Under the pieces are notes generated by a model. The model was not told the DNA's origin. It worked only from the letters and a program-made list of their open reading frames with translations, and made no database searches. The position numbers and the translations under genes were made by a program. Positions 1 through 11,884 of a DNA stretch of 64,000 bases are shown piece by piece (positions within the stretch are counted from its first letter, which is position 1; each line of letters starts with the position of its first letter). This DNA is from Tolypeutes matacus (taxonomy: Eukaryota > Chordata > Mammalia > Cingulata > Chlamyphoridae), in the NCBI GenBank assembly GCA_026826555.1, contig JAKSZT010053764.1, forward strand, positions 12,870,536 through 12,934,535. The letters are read 5' to 3'.

Positions 1-29
1 TGTATACATATTGTTGATTCTGTTTCTCT

Positions 30-125
30 GGAGAATTTGACTAATACACCTAGTATCAAGCTCAGTGATTGACATATACTCAGTGTGAAGTTAACATTTA
101 TTGAATGAATGAACAATATTAATAT
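30..125 (+). mobile_element. L2 LINE 3' end fragment
   Basis: The stretch resembles the L2 terminus (cctagtatcaagctcagtg ... catttattgaatgaatgaa). It is followed by a short degenerate TGGA-rich tract up to about 185. Confidence 0.5.
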
Positions 126-289
126 ATAAATGGCTAGATTAATGGCTGGCTCACTGGATAAATAGATATTTGGATGGATGGACAACATAATAACTCATAG
201 TCCATTGAAAGAAACATAGAAATACACAAATAATATATACATATTATGATAAATGCAGTAAGAAATGTATGCATGAAGACACAAAGAAG

Positions 290-520
290 AAGGACCCTAA
301 CCCAGACTGAGATCAAAGAAAGCCTCCTGAAGGCAACAGTGACTGAGCTGAATCCTGAAGGTTGACAGTCAGCAGAATAGTGGGCTCACCTAAGTCAGGA
401 AAGAGAGATGAGTTTGTGAACAAAGAGGCTGGGACAACTGGAAGTTCCTATACACATTATACCTGGGGCCATAGCATAGTTCAAAGGGGGTGCCAATACC
501 TGTTCGTAATCAAAGTTTTA
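290..520. mobile_element. Possible L2 fragment
   Basis: GAAAGCCTCCTGAAGGCAAC and GAGCTGAATCCTGAAGG resemble a segment common in L2 copies. The match is weak and its ends are uncertain. Confidence 0.3.
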
Positions 521-807
521 CATCAAGATAAGGGAGCCTGGCTGGCTGATGACTATCAAAAATAGCTACTTGGATTCTGGGTAGTCATTTAATAAGAAGA
601 TCCTCTCAATAAATATATTCAAGACCATTAGCCTACTTTGCAAAAGACACAACTGGCAATTCCCTCAACATTGTGGCCTCCCTTTTCTGAATACACCACT
701 CTTTTATCTCCTTTAATTTGTGGCCGTGGGATTTAAATGCAAGGCACAACAGAAGACAGGGTGTTTGTTTCTTTCGTTTCCAGATCTGATTTCCAGTTCC
801 TTGGTCA

Positions 808-1320
808 TGTTGTAAGAAAGAATTCAGAGATGCACCACAGTTAAAAGAAAGCAAAGATTTTAATTAGGTGAAAGTACAAACTCAGATATGAGTATAAGTG
901 TGCTCAAGTTAGAGACATGTTCTCTGTTTTGAGGTTCCCGGTTTTACGAGCTATCATAGGGGGTTAGCGTCAGCGCTGATTGGCATATTTGAGACAAAGC
1001 GGGGGAGATTCATTGGGTGGTTTGATTTCTATGGGTTGCTAGCAGAAATCGGCTTCTGGCTGCTGTCCACAGGCTCTGTTGGAGTTTGCTGTACAAGGTG
1101 GAGGTGATATGACAGTGGGTGGCTGGTGGAGGGTGCCCCTCCTACCCCAAGGTGCCTTCTGATAACACAGCTGTTGAGTGAATGCTGCAAGTTGCCTCCT
1201 GATAAGTTGCTAGTCCAAGTCAGCAGGCTGCTGCCTCAGCATCTTTTATTAGGTGGTGCCTGTGTAGCTCATTGGGTTGTTTGCCCCTCCTCCTTAGGTC
1301 CCTATTTTATCCTTCCTCAC
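808..1320 (-). mobile_element. Possible gammaretrovirus-type (ERV1) solo LTR
   Basis: Read on the minus strand, about 513 bp begins TGAGGAAGG and ends TTCTTACAACA. Near its 3' end is an A+T signal followed by CTTTGCTTTCTTTTA, like the R-U5 part of class I LTRs. I see no internal retroviral sequence next to it and no clear target duplication, so family and ends are tentative. Confidence 0.4.
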
Positions 1321-1354
1321 TTTCTTATTAAATAATTTCAATCCCAGGGGTATG

Positions 1355-1665
1355 TTTTACAACTCTGTGCAATAGGAATATAATGTGAGCTGAAAGCATA
1401 AATTTTAAAGTTTTTAGTAGTCACATTAAAAACATAAAATGAAATAGGTGTAATTAAGTTTAATAATATATTTTAGTCCATTATATCCAAAATAATATTT
1501 CAACATTGTGATCAATATAAAATCATTAGTGAGGTATTTTACACACTTTTATCATATTAAATCTTCAAAATCCAATGTGTATTTTGCATTTACAATTCAT
1601 TTAAGTGCTTAATGTGGCTAGTGGCTACTGTATTGAACATCACAATTCTAGACCCTGTAAATCAT
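1355..1665 (+). mobile_element. hAT-type nonautonomous DNA transposon, copy 1
   Basis: The core (AGTAGTCACATTAAAAACAT ... TATCCAAAATAATATTTCAACA ... ATGTGGCTAGTGGCTACTGT ... CTAGA) matches the copy at 12335-12645 in content and order. The family has ends of the CTGTCCAATAG type. This copy is the more worn of the two. Confidence 0.55.
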
Positions 1666-1729
1666 CAGAAAGACAATATTCTCTTTTTCCATCAGACTTA
1701 AGGAGGGTCAGAGTTGTAAAATAAGAGCT

Positions 1730-2110
1730 ATAAGTTTTTTTTTTTAATTAGAACAGTTTTAGATTTACAGAAAAATTGCAAAGATAGTCCAGAGGTCCCA
1801 TAGGCCCTACACCCAGATTCCCCTATTGTTGATATCTAACATTAGTATAGTACATTTTTCACAATTAATGAACCCGTACTGATAAATAATTATTAACTAA
1901 AGTCCATACTTTATTCAGATTTTCTTGTTGTTGTTTTTTTAATCTAAAGTCTTTTTTTTTTTTTTTTTTTTTCTGTTCCAGAATCTCACCCAGGATATCA
2001 CATTATATTTGTAGTCATGTCTTCTTAGGTTCCACTTGATTGTGAGTTTTATACTTAGTTTTAACCGTATTTTCTTTTAGCTCAATTTCTCCACCTGCAT
2101 TTTTTTTTAA
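1730..2110 (-). mobile_element. L1M LINE 3' end fragment
   Basis: The plus strand reads as the reverse complement of an old L1 3' UTR (AACAGTTTTAGATTTACAG, CCCCTATTGTTGATATCTAA, AAAGTCCATACTTTATTC). It holds a T run at 1952-1972. Confidence 0.65.
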
Positions 2111-2842
2111 TTTGTATAAGCTATTTTATTTTTTTCCTGTATTTATCAGAGCACTAATTATTTACCACATTTGTTTGAAGAGATTCTGGAAATCCCCATT
2201 TTGCATACAAGTTTTTCCCAAAAATGCTACGCATTTTTTAACTTCATTAAAATTTGAAAATAATGAAGGCAACCCTAGCCAGAGACCAATAAGAATTTAT
2301 GATTAGTGAATCAGAATTTTCCTTGGATGGCAGTAGGGGAATAATCTTCAGTTGTGAGTCAATTGTAATTCTCAAACCTTACTCAATTGAAGAATAGCCT
2401 AGTTAAATTTCAAAAGCAGTTGGCACATTAGTTGAATGTTTATACTGTAGTAAAACAAAGAAATAGCTAACGATGTTAGCATTTAAATGCCCATCATTGT
2501 CTTTAAAAACCTCACCTCTTTTGTAAGAGTAATTCTCATCTTTCTTCAATCTCTTCAACAAATGTATTAAACTAGGTACAAGATTGGGCTTATTACTTAA
2601 TTGGGTTAGGTCCAAGAACTCCAGTGCTATCTATGGCCAATGCAATAATAAAACCCCTGGCAATTTAGGCATGAAAGAGCCTAGAAAAATGCAGCTTGCT
2701 GTCTACTGAAGAGAATAGGGGAGTCAGAGCGAAATGAATTCCTGCAGCCATTCTTTATCTCAATAGTCATCAGATAGCATTTGGATTGGGAAACATGGTG
2801 TGCTGCTTACCAAGCCAAAGGTTTATTTTCTCATTCTTGCTA
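2110..2842. other. No gene or clear repeat recognised
   Basis: AT-rich sequence with stops in all frames apart from short chance frames. I see nothing assignable. Confidence 0.5.
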
Positions 2843-2965
2843 AAGTATTTACTGAGCAGCTGACCATGTGCCAGTTTCACTGCTAAGCATTATGAATCCA
2901 AGGATTGATGAGATGCAGAGACCTAATCCCAGACACTTCAGGAGCTCACCATCTAGTGAGCTAAA
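2843..2965 (-). mobile_element. L2 LINE fragment
   Basis: GTATTTACTGAGCAGCTGAC-CATGTGCCAG ... GCTAAGCATT ... AGGAGCTCACCATCTAGTGA is the reverse-strand L2 pattern. Confidence 0.6.
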
Positions 2966-3144
2966 TTCCATGAGCTGCATTGTCCTGTCAGTCCTCTTAC
3001 AGGTCCTCAGAAGTTCCTCCTGCAAAGAGGAGAGAAGTCTGAATACCTGTGGGCAAGACTTCTGACTACTCCAGGCACTGAAAGTTCTTACTTGGTTTAG
3101 AAAAAGGCACCATCTGAATATCCTTACATCCTTAAATGCATGGT

Positions 3145-3325
3145 GTTCATGACCCTGTGCTGTGCTGTTGATTCTCACAACAGTCCTATGAGGGCAGTAT
3201 TATTTTTATTCCCAGTTTGCAGATATGTCTTGTGGTTGGTTATCTTGCCCAGAACCAGTAAATTGGAGAGCCCTGATGTGAACACAGTATTTTCTGACTC
3301 AAGAGTCTGGCTACACTGCAGCTAC
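3145..3325 (-). mobile_element. MIR SINE fragment
   Basis: TTCTCACAACAGTCCTATGA-GGGCAGTATTAT ... CCCAGTTTGCAGA ... CTTGCCCAGAACCAGTAAA follows the reverse MIR consensus. Confidence 0.6.
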
Positions 3326-3424
3326 CATGTTTAAGTTTAGGTCAGAAGAAGTCCTGCTTCTCCCAAGGCTGAGCTCTCTATCTTCATGTGCTTGTGAGAC
3401 AAGAATGCCTCAAAGAAGAATAAT

Positions 3425-3660
3425 CCTCTTTATTTACAATGTATTTATCAGCTTTCAAGTTACTTTTTGTACATGGTTTCATTTGACATGTTCAACAATC
3501 TTGGGATAGAAGTGGGGCATGTATTTTTAAACCCAAGTTAGGTACTAGCTAGAAACCCGGAATTCAGAAAGGTTAAATAACTTGCCCAAAGTTAAACAGC
3601 TAGTGAGTTGAACACCTGAGTCTCCCCTCTGGATCTCCTGACTACTAGTTATCTGTGATT
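3425..3660 (-). mobile_element. MIR SINE fragment
   Basis: AAAGGTTAAATAACTTGCCC-AAAGTTAAACAGCTAGTGAG is a clear reverse MIR core, followed by the ACCTGAGTCTCC region. Confidence 0.65.
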
Positions 3661-5109
3661 GAAACTAGGAAATCCCATCTGGAGACTTACTCTCCATTTG
3701 TGGCTGAGCAAAGGACGCACTGCCTGAGGAACACAGAGGCCAATTCTATAACATCAGGATTTTGAGAAAAGAAAGAGATTTAGTGCATGGTCAACCAGCA
3801 AGGAGATAGGAAATAAACTCAAATCTGTCTTTCTAATCCAAGAAGTCAGGGAGACACAAAGGGAGGAGGGGACCGTGACAGGGATTGAGGCTGGGGTATT
3901 CTGATTGAATGTTCTCAGGACTGCCTGAATGTGTTTGAGGTATGCCAGTGGTCGCATGCATCTTAGCTCTCTTTTGCGGGACCCCTCATAGTTCATTTGC
4001 ATCCAGTGACTCCTGGTCCCTGTAATCTTGGTTCTGAAGAGGGTGAATTTTTTGGTTCCTTGTGTCTCAGGGGCAAGGGCACACTGTGTCTGTGTAGACA
4101 TGCTCCATTAGTGGCTGACTTTGTGGTCAAATTTGACGCCTGTAAGACAAACTCGGAAAGGAATTTTAATAATGGGAGAGGAAGGAATTCTACTAAGCAG
4201 TAGGGTTGGGCAAGAACCTGTTTTTTCCTTTTAGTTAGGATTCCTGACTGTCTGCGTATGGTTTCACGTATGGATTTCTAGAAGTATGGAGTTTCCAGGA
4301 TTCATCCAGAGCCAACTACTCTGTCCCAAGACTGGAGCTAGAAAAAGAGTTAGTTCTCCCAGTCTGGACTGCACCATTCAAGTCTCTCTTAAGCATGCCG
4401 TTATGCTTTCCTTCACATATCTCATAAATAAAAATCTGTCTGCTTGATATTCCCTGTGGCTAAAGAGTAATGTTTTAGCTTTTTCAGACTTATTTTACTG
4501 TGTTTCTTGGAGAATTTTATATAGTTTACTTACCCCAAATTGGACTCTGTTCTGCACTTTTTATTCAGGTAAAACTAATAGAGTTTCCCTAGAGTGAGGG
4601 ATGTGAAATCAATCCTATTGTTTGATTTCAATGGCTTATTACTGAGTGGGAGAATTGTTATAGCAGAGGCAATTTAGAAAATCAGGTATGATTGACTCCA
4701 GTCAATTTGCATACTGCAATCCCAACAGTAAAAAGTCATGGTGTTTCATGCCTGAGATAGCGTTGTCATTAAATTAGACCACCTGGGCAACTAAATAAAC
4801 TCAAGAGGGCAGAGAAGAACAGAGTGTGTATGTATATGTGTGTGTGTTCGTGTATGCATGCATGAGTGTGTATATAAGTTTAAACAAGAATGTAGCCAAA
4901 TGTATTGCCAATAAAAGAAGAGAAAAATAATCTTCCAAGTAGTTATGGCTTATATTTTCCAACAGACATTCACAATCAGAACCATTACTTGATGATTTTC
5001 TTTACAAATTCTCATGTGCCGACCCTTGCATGTGACATTTGGATTTATAGTGACTGTATATCCTTCTGGAAAAAGCTGGAAAGATGCCTCTGAGAGATGT
5101 GGGAATGAA
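3660..5109. other. Mostly unique DNA with a TG-rich tract
   Basis: No gene is recognised. A degenerate (TG)n tract lies at about 4826-4875 (TGTGTATGTATATGTGTGTG). Short open frames here show no family resemblance and overlap on opposite strands. Confidence 0.5.
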
Positions 5110-5285
5110 TGGAATGCTCCCTGGGCAGGGCAACAGCAATCTGGGTTCTAATCCAAACCCCACCTTTAACTTTCCATATGAATTAGGCAAGTTAGCTCAT
5201 TTGTATGCCTTTATTTCGTCATCTGTGTAAGGAGTTTTGATTAGGTGCTTTCTAAGGCCTTCTCCAGAAATAAATTTTGGTGTTT
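5110..5285 (+). mobile_element. MIR SINE fragment
   Basis: ATCTGGGTTCTAATCCAAAC-CCCACC ... TTAGGCAAGTTAGCTCAT ... TTTCGTCATCTGTGTAAGG follows the forward MIR order. Confidence 0.5.
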
Positions 5286-5649
5286 CTAACCCTGTCACAT
5301 CCTTGGAAAAAGAATGACTTTGTCTGAAAAGACTAACTTGAGTACTGCCAAACTGTGCATCATGTCTATGGACTCAACCCAATGAGCCAAATGAGAAATG
5401 AAGATCAAGGGAGAACAGAGGGTAGGAGTAGAGTTGCCCATCCCAGCGTACAAATGCATCTCCATTAGGAAAGTATAAGTACATGCTTGAGCACTACAGA
5501 TGGTGATTAATACCATCTTCACAGGAGAAGATAATGCAGGCCACATTCCAATGTTATGAACTGAGGCTGGTAGTCTAAGAAGTCACAGAGAGATTTCTCT
5601 AGGACAATTTATATGGAAGGAAAAGGAAGGCAAGCTGGAAGAGAAAGCA

Positions 5650-5770
5650 CTAATATTTCCTAAGAACCTACTAGGTCCACAGACATTATTGCAAAATTCT
5701 CACAGCAACCCTAAGCTCCATTTGCAAGAACCTGATCTTGAAAGGTTAAGCAACTTAGCAAATTAAAAAC
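5650..5770 (-). mobile_element. MIR SINE fragment
   Basis: CTAAGAACCTACTAGGTCC ... TCTCACAGCAACCC ... TTGAAAGGTTAAGCAACTTA resembles the reverse MIR pattern. Confidence 0.5.
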
Positions 5771-5862
5771 AAAAAACGGTTATGCTGGGATAAAAACCTG
5801 GTCCCAAGTTATTCTCAGCTCCTCTGCACATTGTACATGCAGAAAATGTCACGTCCTTTAAA

Positions 5863-5891
5863 TTATATATATATATATATATTTTTTTTTT
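5863..5891. repeat. (AT)n microsatellite and T run
   Basis: About ten AT units run directly into ten T. Confidence 0.9.
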
Positions 5892-6009
5892 CTAGCACCC
5901 TTTTCCCACCCCCATTTATGTATATCCTTTTCCGAGCATCACCCAGAGTTTCAGAACATTGCCTCCTGTCCCAGGAGTGGGGCTGAGATAAGATGCATTC
6001 ACTGTTACC

Positions 6010-6440
6010 CATTTCCCTCCCTCATAATCATTTCTGCTTTATGACTGCCCATTTTGTCCATCTCAGTTTATTAAAAGCAAGGCCTGTTTTTTGTATAATA
6101 TTCTTTTTATTGTTGGGAATGAAATATCTTTAACGGTTCAAAGGCAGGCTGATGCCGGTCCTGGGAGCTGCGTCAGCACGGAGATAGCAAAGCCGCGCCA
6201 TGAAAAGCAATTGCAGTTTTGAGAAGCAGCAGCTATTTGCAATCCTCGTTTCAAAAAGATCACTTTCAGAATGTGGAGTTGGGTGGAAATGGATGCAGTC
6301 ATCATTTTCAGGGTTTTTGTTGGGCTGTGGCAGCTGGGAAGTCTCTTTTCTCATCTCCTGCAACCCACAGACCTTCACGCAAAACAGGAGGTGAAAATGC
6401 CGTTGTCCTTAAAATAAAACTCGGCTGCACATTGTAAGGC
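6010..6440. other. Repeat-free block with CpGs, candidate conserved noncoding element
   Basis: I recognise no repeat family. Unlike its surroundings, this block has several CpGs (GGTGATGCCGGTCC-like, CTGCGTCAGCACGG, AAAGCCGCGCC) and balanced composition. Overlapping frames of 64-82 codons on both strands (6130-6394) have no recognisable domain and are probably a by-product of low stop density. An enhancer or old exon is possible. Only cross-species alignment could tell. Confidence 0.35.
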
Positions 6441-6774
6441 ATTTTTTTCTCTTTGTGAAAGACAATATTTATTTAGCATGAGAAGAGAAATCACAACAAA
6501 TTCCAATTTTTACAAAGCTGACACATATGAAGACATAACAAAAATCTAGAAAAATACCATATTATTAAATTAATTGCCTGACACTTTTATAATAGTTTTT
6601 CCCTACTTTTATGGCTGCATACTTTGATCGTCTTGTCACATGATAATGATTTTGCATTATCATTTACACAGGGAAATTGCAAAAATAAGTTTGGTTTTCC
6701 TCTAATATGATTGAAATTCATTTTTAATTATTGATAGTTTAGAAATTTTATTTCAGCTTCATATCTTTATTTTC

Positions 6775-7240
6775 TAAAAACCTTTATGTTAAAAATAATT
6801 TCAAATTTATAGAGCATTTGCAAAAATAACTCAAGCACCATGCACAGAACTCCAACTTACCTATACCTTGCACCCCCCAGATACACAGATCTACCAGTTT
6901 TAACATTTTGCTACCTTTGCCATATCATTCCATCATCTATATCTCTCTATCAATCCATCTATCATCTACCTATCTTCTGAACATTTGAGAGCAGGTTATA
7001 AATACATGATTCTTCAGTGGACATTCCCTAGAACAAGGATATTCACTTTTGTAATCACCTGAAGTGTATTTATCAAGTTTGAGAAATTTAATATTGATGT
7101 AAAGCTTACTTTCTATATTCCATTTTTTTCTTAAGTCTCCATATTGTCTTTTTGAGCCTTTTCTCCTCCATTCTTACATTCCATCCAGTATCATGTGTTG
7201 TGTTTAATTATTATTATCTCTTTAGTTACACTTTCTTTCA
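6775..7240 (-). mobile_element. L1M LINE 3' end fragment
   Basis: TTTGCAAAAATAACTCAAGC ... CAGTTTTAACATTTTGCTAC ... GAACATTTGAGAGCAGGTT ... CATTCCCTAGAACAAGGATA is the reverse of a known old L1 3' UTR. Confidence 0.6.
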
Positions 7241-9465
7241 TTTTTTTAAATTGTAGAAACATATATGCAATGTAATTCTTCCCATTCTAAATCCTCCCAA
7301 GCATATCATTCAGTGGGATTAATCACATTCATAATGTTGCAGTACCTTCACCACCATCCATTACTAGAACTTTCCCTACACTGGAAACAGAAACCCTACT
7401 CTCATTTTGCATTAACTCCCCATTCCTCCGTCTCCCACCTCTAGTAATGGTAACCTGTACTCTATTTTCCATCTCTGTAAGTTTGCATATTCTCTGATAT
7501 TTTCTTTGTGGTTACAATGGGGCTTAAATTTAACATCCTAAACCTATTTGTTTTGATACCAACTTAACTTCAATAGCATGAACACCCTATTTTCCTATAC
7601 CCCTCCAACCTCTCACCTTTATGTAGTTATTGTCTAAATTACATGTTTATACTTTGTGAGTACCAAATCACTAATTTCTCATTATATTTAGGAATTTTGC
7701 CTTTTATATACCATAGGAAGTAAAAAGTAGAGCTACGAATAAAAAATATTTATATTTACTCATGTTCTTACCTTAACCAGGGAGTCTTTATTTCTTCATG
7801 TGGCTTTTGTCTAGTGCCCTTTCGTTTCAACCTGAAGAATTTCCTTTAGCATTTCTTTTAGGGCCAGCCTAGTGGTGACATTTTTTTGGTTTGCAATGTT
7901 TTGTTTTCAGCACTTTAAATATGTCTTCCCACTGTCTTCTTGCCTCCCTGGTTTCTGGTGAGAAATAGGCATTCAATCTTATTGAGATTATATATGACAC
8001 ATTTCTCTTTTCAGCTTTCAGAATTCTCTCTTTGTCTTTGGCATTTGACAGTGTGATTTTAATGTGGTACAGTGTGTGTTTATATGGGTTTATCCTGTTT
8101 GGAGTTCATTGAGTATCTTGGATATATATATTTCTTTCATTAAATTTGGGAAGTTTTCAGCCATTATATCTTTGAATATTCTCTCTGCTCCTTTCTCTTC
8201 CGTCTCCTCCAGGGATTCCCACAGTGCATATAATTGTATGCCTAATGGTGTCCCACAGGTTCCTCGGGCTCTGTTCACTTTCCTTCATTCTTTCTTCTTT
8301 CTGCTCCTCAGTCTGGAGGATTTCAATTGTCTTATCTGACAATCTGCTGTTGAGACCCTCTAGGTAATTTTTAATTTCTGTTATTGTGGTCCTCAACTCT
8401 GTTGCACAATTTTCATCTCTCTATTGATATTCTCTTTTGCTCGTATTTTGTGCTCCTGATTTCCTTTAGTTCTTTGTCCATGTTTCCTTTAGCTCCTTAA
8501 GCATATTTAGGGCTATTTTTAAAGTCTTTGACTGAGATGTCCCAAGTCCGATCCCCCTCATTGATGGTTTCTAATGTTTTAATCTCCTCCTTTGAGTGGA
8601 CGATCGCATCCTGTTTCTTTATATGTCTTGTAGTCTTTTGTTGAAACCTGAATTTTTTGATATTTTAATGTGTTATCACTGTAATTTAGACTCTTGGGCA
8701 TCTGTTGCTTATACTGTACCCAGCTAGTTTATGCCTGAGCTTTATTTGCTAGGAGCTAACAACAAAACAAAAAGGTTAATAAGAAAACACCTTTCCCAGT
8801 CTTTGCATATTGACCAGTGCAAGTGCTCTTCTTTCTATCTTAACCTGACATGGAATTTAGAGAATAGCTCCAGGCCAAAGCATTGGGGTCTCTTTGGTCT
8901 TTTCATGTATCTTGGGCTTGTGCAATTAGCCCTAAGAAACCTCCCATTTATACAGATAGGAATGTTCCTTCTTCCCTAGGAAACAGTTTCCTCATGGTCC
9001 TGATTGCTGCACTTTATATCCTACAGCCAGCCATCACTTTCCCCAACCTGCACAACTTGACTATTTTCCCACAGTGATCTATAGGAGAGATCTGTGTGAT
9101 ACCTTCTACCTGCAGGGCAAGTTCTGGGAGAGTGAGTTCCTCAGACCACCACCAAGCAGACTGGGCCAGCCAAACATTCTCTCAGTATTGCACGAGGGTT
9201 ATCCTGCTCCTTCTGTAACTGGTACCAGGGATCCACACTGGGAGCATAGGCCAGTGAGGGGTGGGGAAGAGGACAGCCATGGTGCCACAAAATTCTGTTG
9301 TTTTTAAGTAGCCCTTCCCTTGATTCAGCATTTGCCCTATCACTGAAGTGCTTTAACTATTTTCTGGAGCCTTGAGAAAATGTATATGCCAGTTCATATT
9401 GCTTGTTCAAAGCTTCAGTGGTAGTAAGGAGCCCTGAAGTTTCTCACTCCACCATCTTAATTGTG
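7240..9465 (-). mobile_element. HAL1-type half-LINE (L1-related, ORF1 only), nearly full length
   Basis: Read on the minus strand it has a 5' leader starting near 9465 (AAGATGGTGGAGTGAGAAAC), a decayed ORF1 and, directly after, a region like the L1 ORF1-ORF2 spacer followed by an L1M-type 3' UTR (7240-7500). No ORF2 is present between them. ORF1 traces at 8090-8396 show the L1 ORF1 coiled coil and start of the RNA-binding domain in two shifted frames (EEQKEERMKESEQ, LWDTIRHT, then RIFKDIMAENFPNLMKEI). L1 ORF1p is an RNA-binding trimer. HAL1 elements are known to lack ORF2 and to depend on L1 for movement. About 2.2 kb agrees with their length. Confidence 0.7.
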
Positions 9466-9639
9466 GCAGAGCCAAAGTGTTTTTGATAGGAATAAAATAT
9501 TTTCTTAAAGGAAAAATGATCACAGGAGTTCAAGTAAAACCTAAAGGATAAAGGGAAAAAAGTCTTTAGATAGGCCCAATAGGCATTCTTCCCTTTATTA
9601 AAATAACCCCATTTTTCTCCTTCTGAGTCTACCATCTTT

Positions 9640-9845
9640 CAGGCTGGAATGTCAGTGTCTCCAGGAAGCCTTCTTTCATCCTGTAAGACAATTTTTCTTC
9701 TTTAGATTAACTCCTAATATGTTTTTATCTGAGTTCTACTTTTGTCAGGCATTTTGCTTTCCTAGCTCTACTCTGGTATTTGTACACATATTTTGTCTTC
9801 CCTACTAAGTCTGCAAAAACTTTCAGGAAGTAATTTGCACTTTCA
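9640..9845 (+). mobile_element. Probable L2 fragment
   Basis: CCAGGAAGCCTTCTTTCATC and the following pyrimidine-rich run with TCTTCCCTACTAAGTCTGCA resemble the L2 3' region. The match is weak. Confidence 0.4.
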
Positions 9846-10015
9846 TTGATTTATATATTAATTGAGTACATATGAGTTGAGGGTCTACTATGTGCCAAGA
9901 ATCTTCTAGGCAAATATAAATATTGATAAGATGAAAAATAACTAATCATCCAAGATCTTACATTCAAATGTGGAAGATACACATGTAAACATACATATAC
10001 ATTGCAATCTAAAGT
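9845..10015 (-). mobile_element. L2 LINE fragment
   Basis: GAGGGTCTACTATGTGCCAA-GAATCTTCTAGG ... GATCTTACATTCAAATGTGG is the reverse L2 pattern. Confidence 0.55.
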
Positions 10016-10338
10016 ATGCAGGATGCATGTTGGATTCATTTTTATAACCTTTTAAATACCTTAGTACCTTATTGAATGACCAAATAAATGAATCCAGATT
10101 CCACTCTAAACAATGGTAAAGACCTAAAGAGAAACCACGTTTAAAAACTGGTAGAGAAATAAAAAATAAGTCAATAAATTAAATCATATAATAAATGATG
10201 ACATTTGGGTCTTGGGGTCAACATGACTATTCTTACTAGCCAAAGCCCTGAATCTTTCATTATTGGTTCTGATTCTTCTATGCATCAGATATTTTATGCA
10301 TAAAGCAAAATCCTAAGGATGCAGCCAGGAGGAGTACA

Positions 10339-10339
<1 letters not shown>

Positions 10340-10372
<33 letters not shown>
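10340..10372 (+). repeat. Poly(A) run of 33
   Basis: An uninterrupted A run with no identifiable retroelement body immediately upstream. It may be the tail of an unrecognised insertion. Confidence 0.85.
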
Positions 10373-10375
<3 letters not shown>

Positions 10376-11125
10376 TTGATGTCAGAAGACAATATGTATG
10401 TGAAAAAAGAGAATAATATTAGCAATCTGTGATAAGTGCTGATTGAGGATACAAACATTAAATGCTCCTGGAAATAATAAATCTGACACTCTTCAGCAAA
10501 AAGTTTGTGAGAAAGGAGTGCTTACTGAAGAATGAGAAAAGGGCATACACACCTGGATAAAAGTCCAAGCCCAAGTGACCCAAAGGCAGAAAAACCATGG
10601 AACATCTGGTATGAGATTTCATGGTTGGGTATTGTATTCTTGCAAGGTAATATTTTGGTGGTAAAATTGTAAAATGCCATCTACTTTCTTTATACATTTC
10701 CTCAAATATTTTCTCTTGTTGGCTGGTCCCTCTTCCTTTCTATGTTTCCTTCCATAGGCTCCATGATACCATACTTCCTTGCTCTTTTCCCATTTCCATG
10801 ACTGGCCAATTTATTTTTGTAGAACACCCTCCTCCTGCAACCCTTTCCGTGATCAGTTTTTGCCTCTGTATTTCAGCTGTCCAAAATCACCACTTAAAGT
10901 CATACTGTCACCCTTAACTTCAACTTTCAATCCTACCAAAGATGGTTTTCAAATTTCAATCATGAATTTGACCATTTTTCCTCTGAATTCCATGTTCACT
11001 TTACCAAAACTTTATGTATATTTAGTCATGGAAGTCCCACCTATCAGACTCAGGAATCTACCTGTTCATTACATTCTTCACTCCATAGAGAGATAAATTG
11101 TCTTCAGAACCCCACCACTACAATG
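10373..11125. other. No gene recognised
   Basis: Mixed AT-rich then pyrimidine-rich DNA. A 105-codon frame at 10779-11096 has no recognisable motif; its low stop density follows from C/T richness on one strand. Confidence 0.45.
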
Positions 11126-11129
11126 CATG

Positions 11130-11610
11130 TCAGGGCTTAAAAACCTCTCTGCACAAAATTTCCGCCACCAAATCCCCCATGTCTATTGATTTCATCATCA
11201 TTCTTCCAGTCTCCTCAGGATATAATATCAGGCATCTTTGACTCATCCCTCTTCCTATCTCCATGTCTAGTCAGTCACCAAATTCTGAAAGTCTTTTTTT
11301 ACAATGTCTCTGGCAGTCACGCCATCTCTCCCCATTGCTAACTGCTTGATTCAGTCTTTGTCATCTTGTGTGTGGGCCTTCGAACAGGTTATAATTGTTC
11401 TCCATGCTTCTAATGTCTAACTTCTTCGAATCATTCAGCACTTTTTAGCCTGATTCCTTATCTTTAAAATGCATGCTTAATGCCCTCATCTCTTAATACT
11501 ACTCAATGATTCCTTAGCTCCTATTTTGTAATATGCACTTTCATCGGGCTTTCAAATCCCGTCCATGCTGGACTCAAGTTCCTTTCCAATACTAACTACC
11601 TAAAATGCTT
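11130..11610 (+). mobile_element. Probable L2 fragment
   Basis: CATCTTTGACTCATCCCTCT ... AGTCAGTCACCAAATTCTG ... CTGGCAGTCACGCCATCTC resembles L2 3' region text in the forward direction, much decayed. Confidence 0.4.
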
Positions 11611-11774
11611 ATTTTCACATATGATACATGAATATATGATTATATAAAAATAAAAATTGAATAAAGCAAATTCCTCTGTGCTGTTCTGCTTTATACAGCA
11701 TCCCTAATTCCTCGAAATCCTTTCCTGCTGTTATTATGCCTTTGGTATTCATGCTCCAAGATTATTCTATGACT

Positions 11775-11875
11775 TACATAGATAAATGATAAATAGATGA
11801 ATAGATGGATATAGAAGGATAGATCGGTCACTTGATAAATATATAATAGATAAATGATACATAAATCAATAGGTA
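11775..11875. repeat. Degenerate GATA/AAAT tandem tract
   Basis: Repeated ATAGATAAATGATAAATAGA-like units. Confidence 0.7.
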
Positions 11876-11884
11876 AGTATACAT

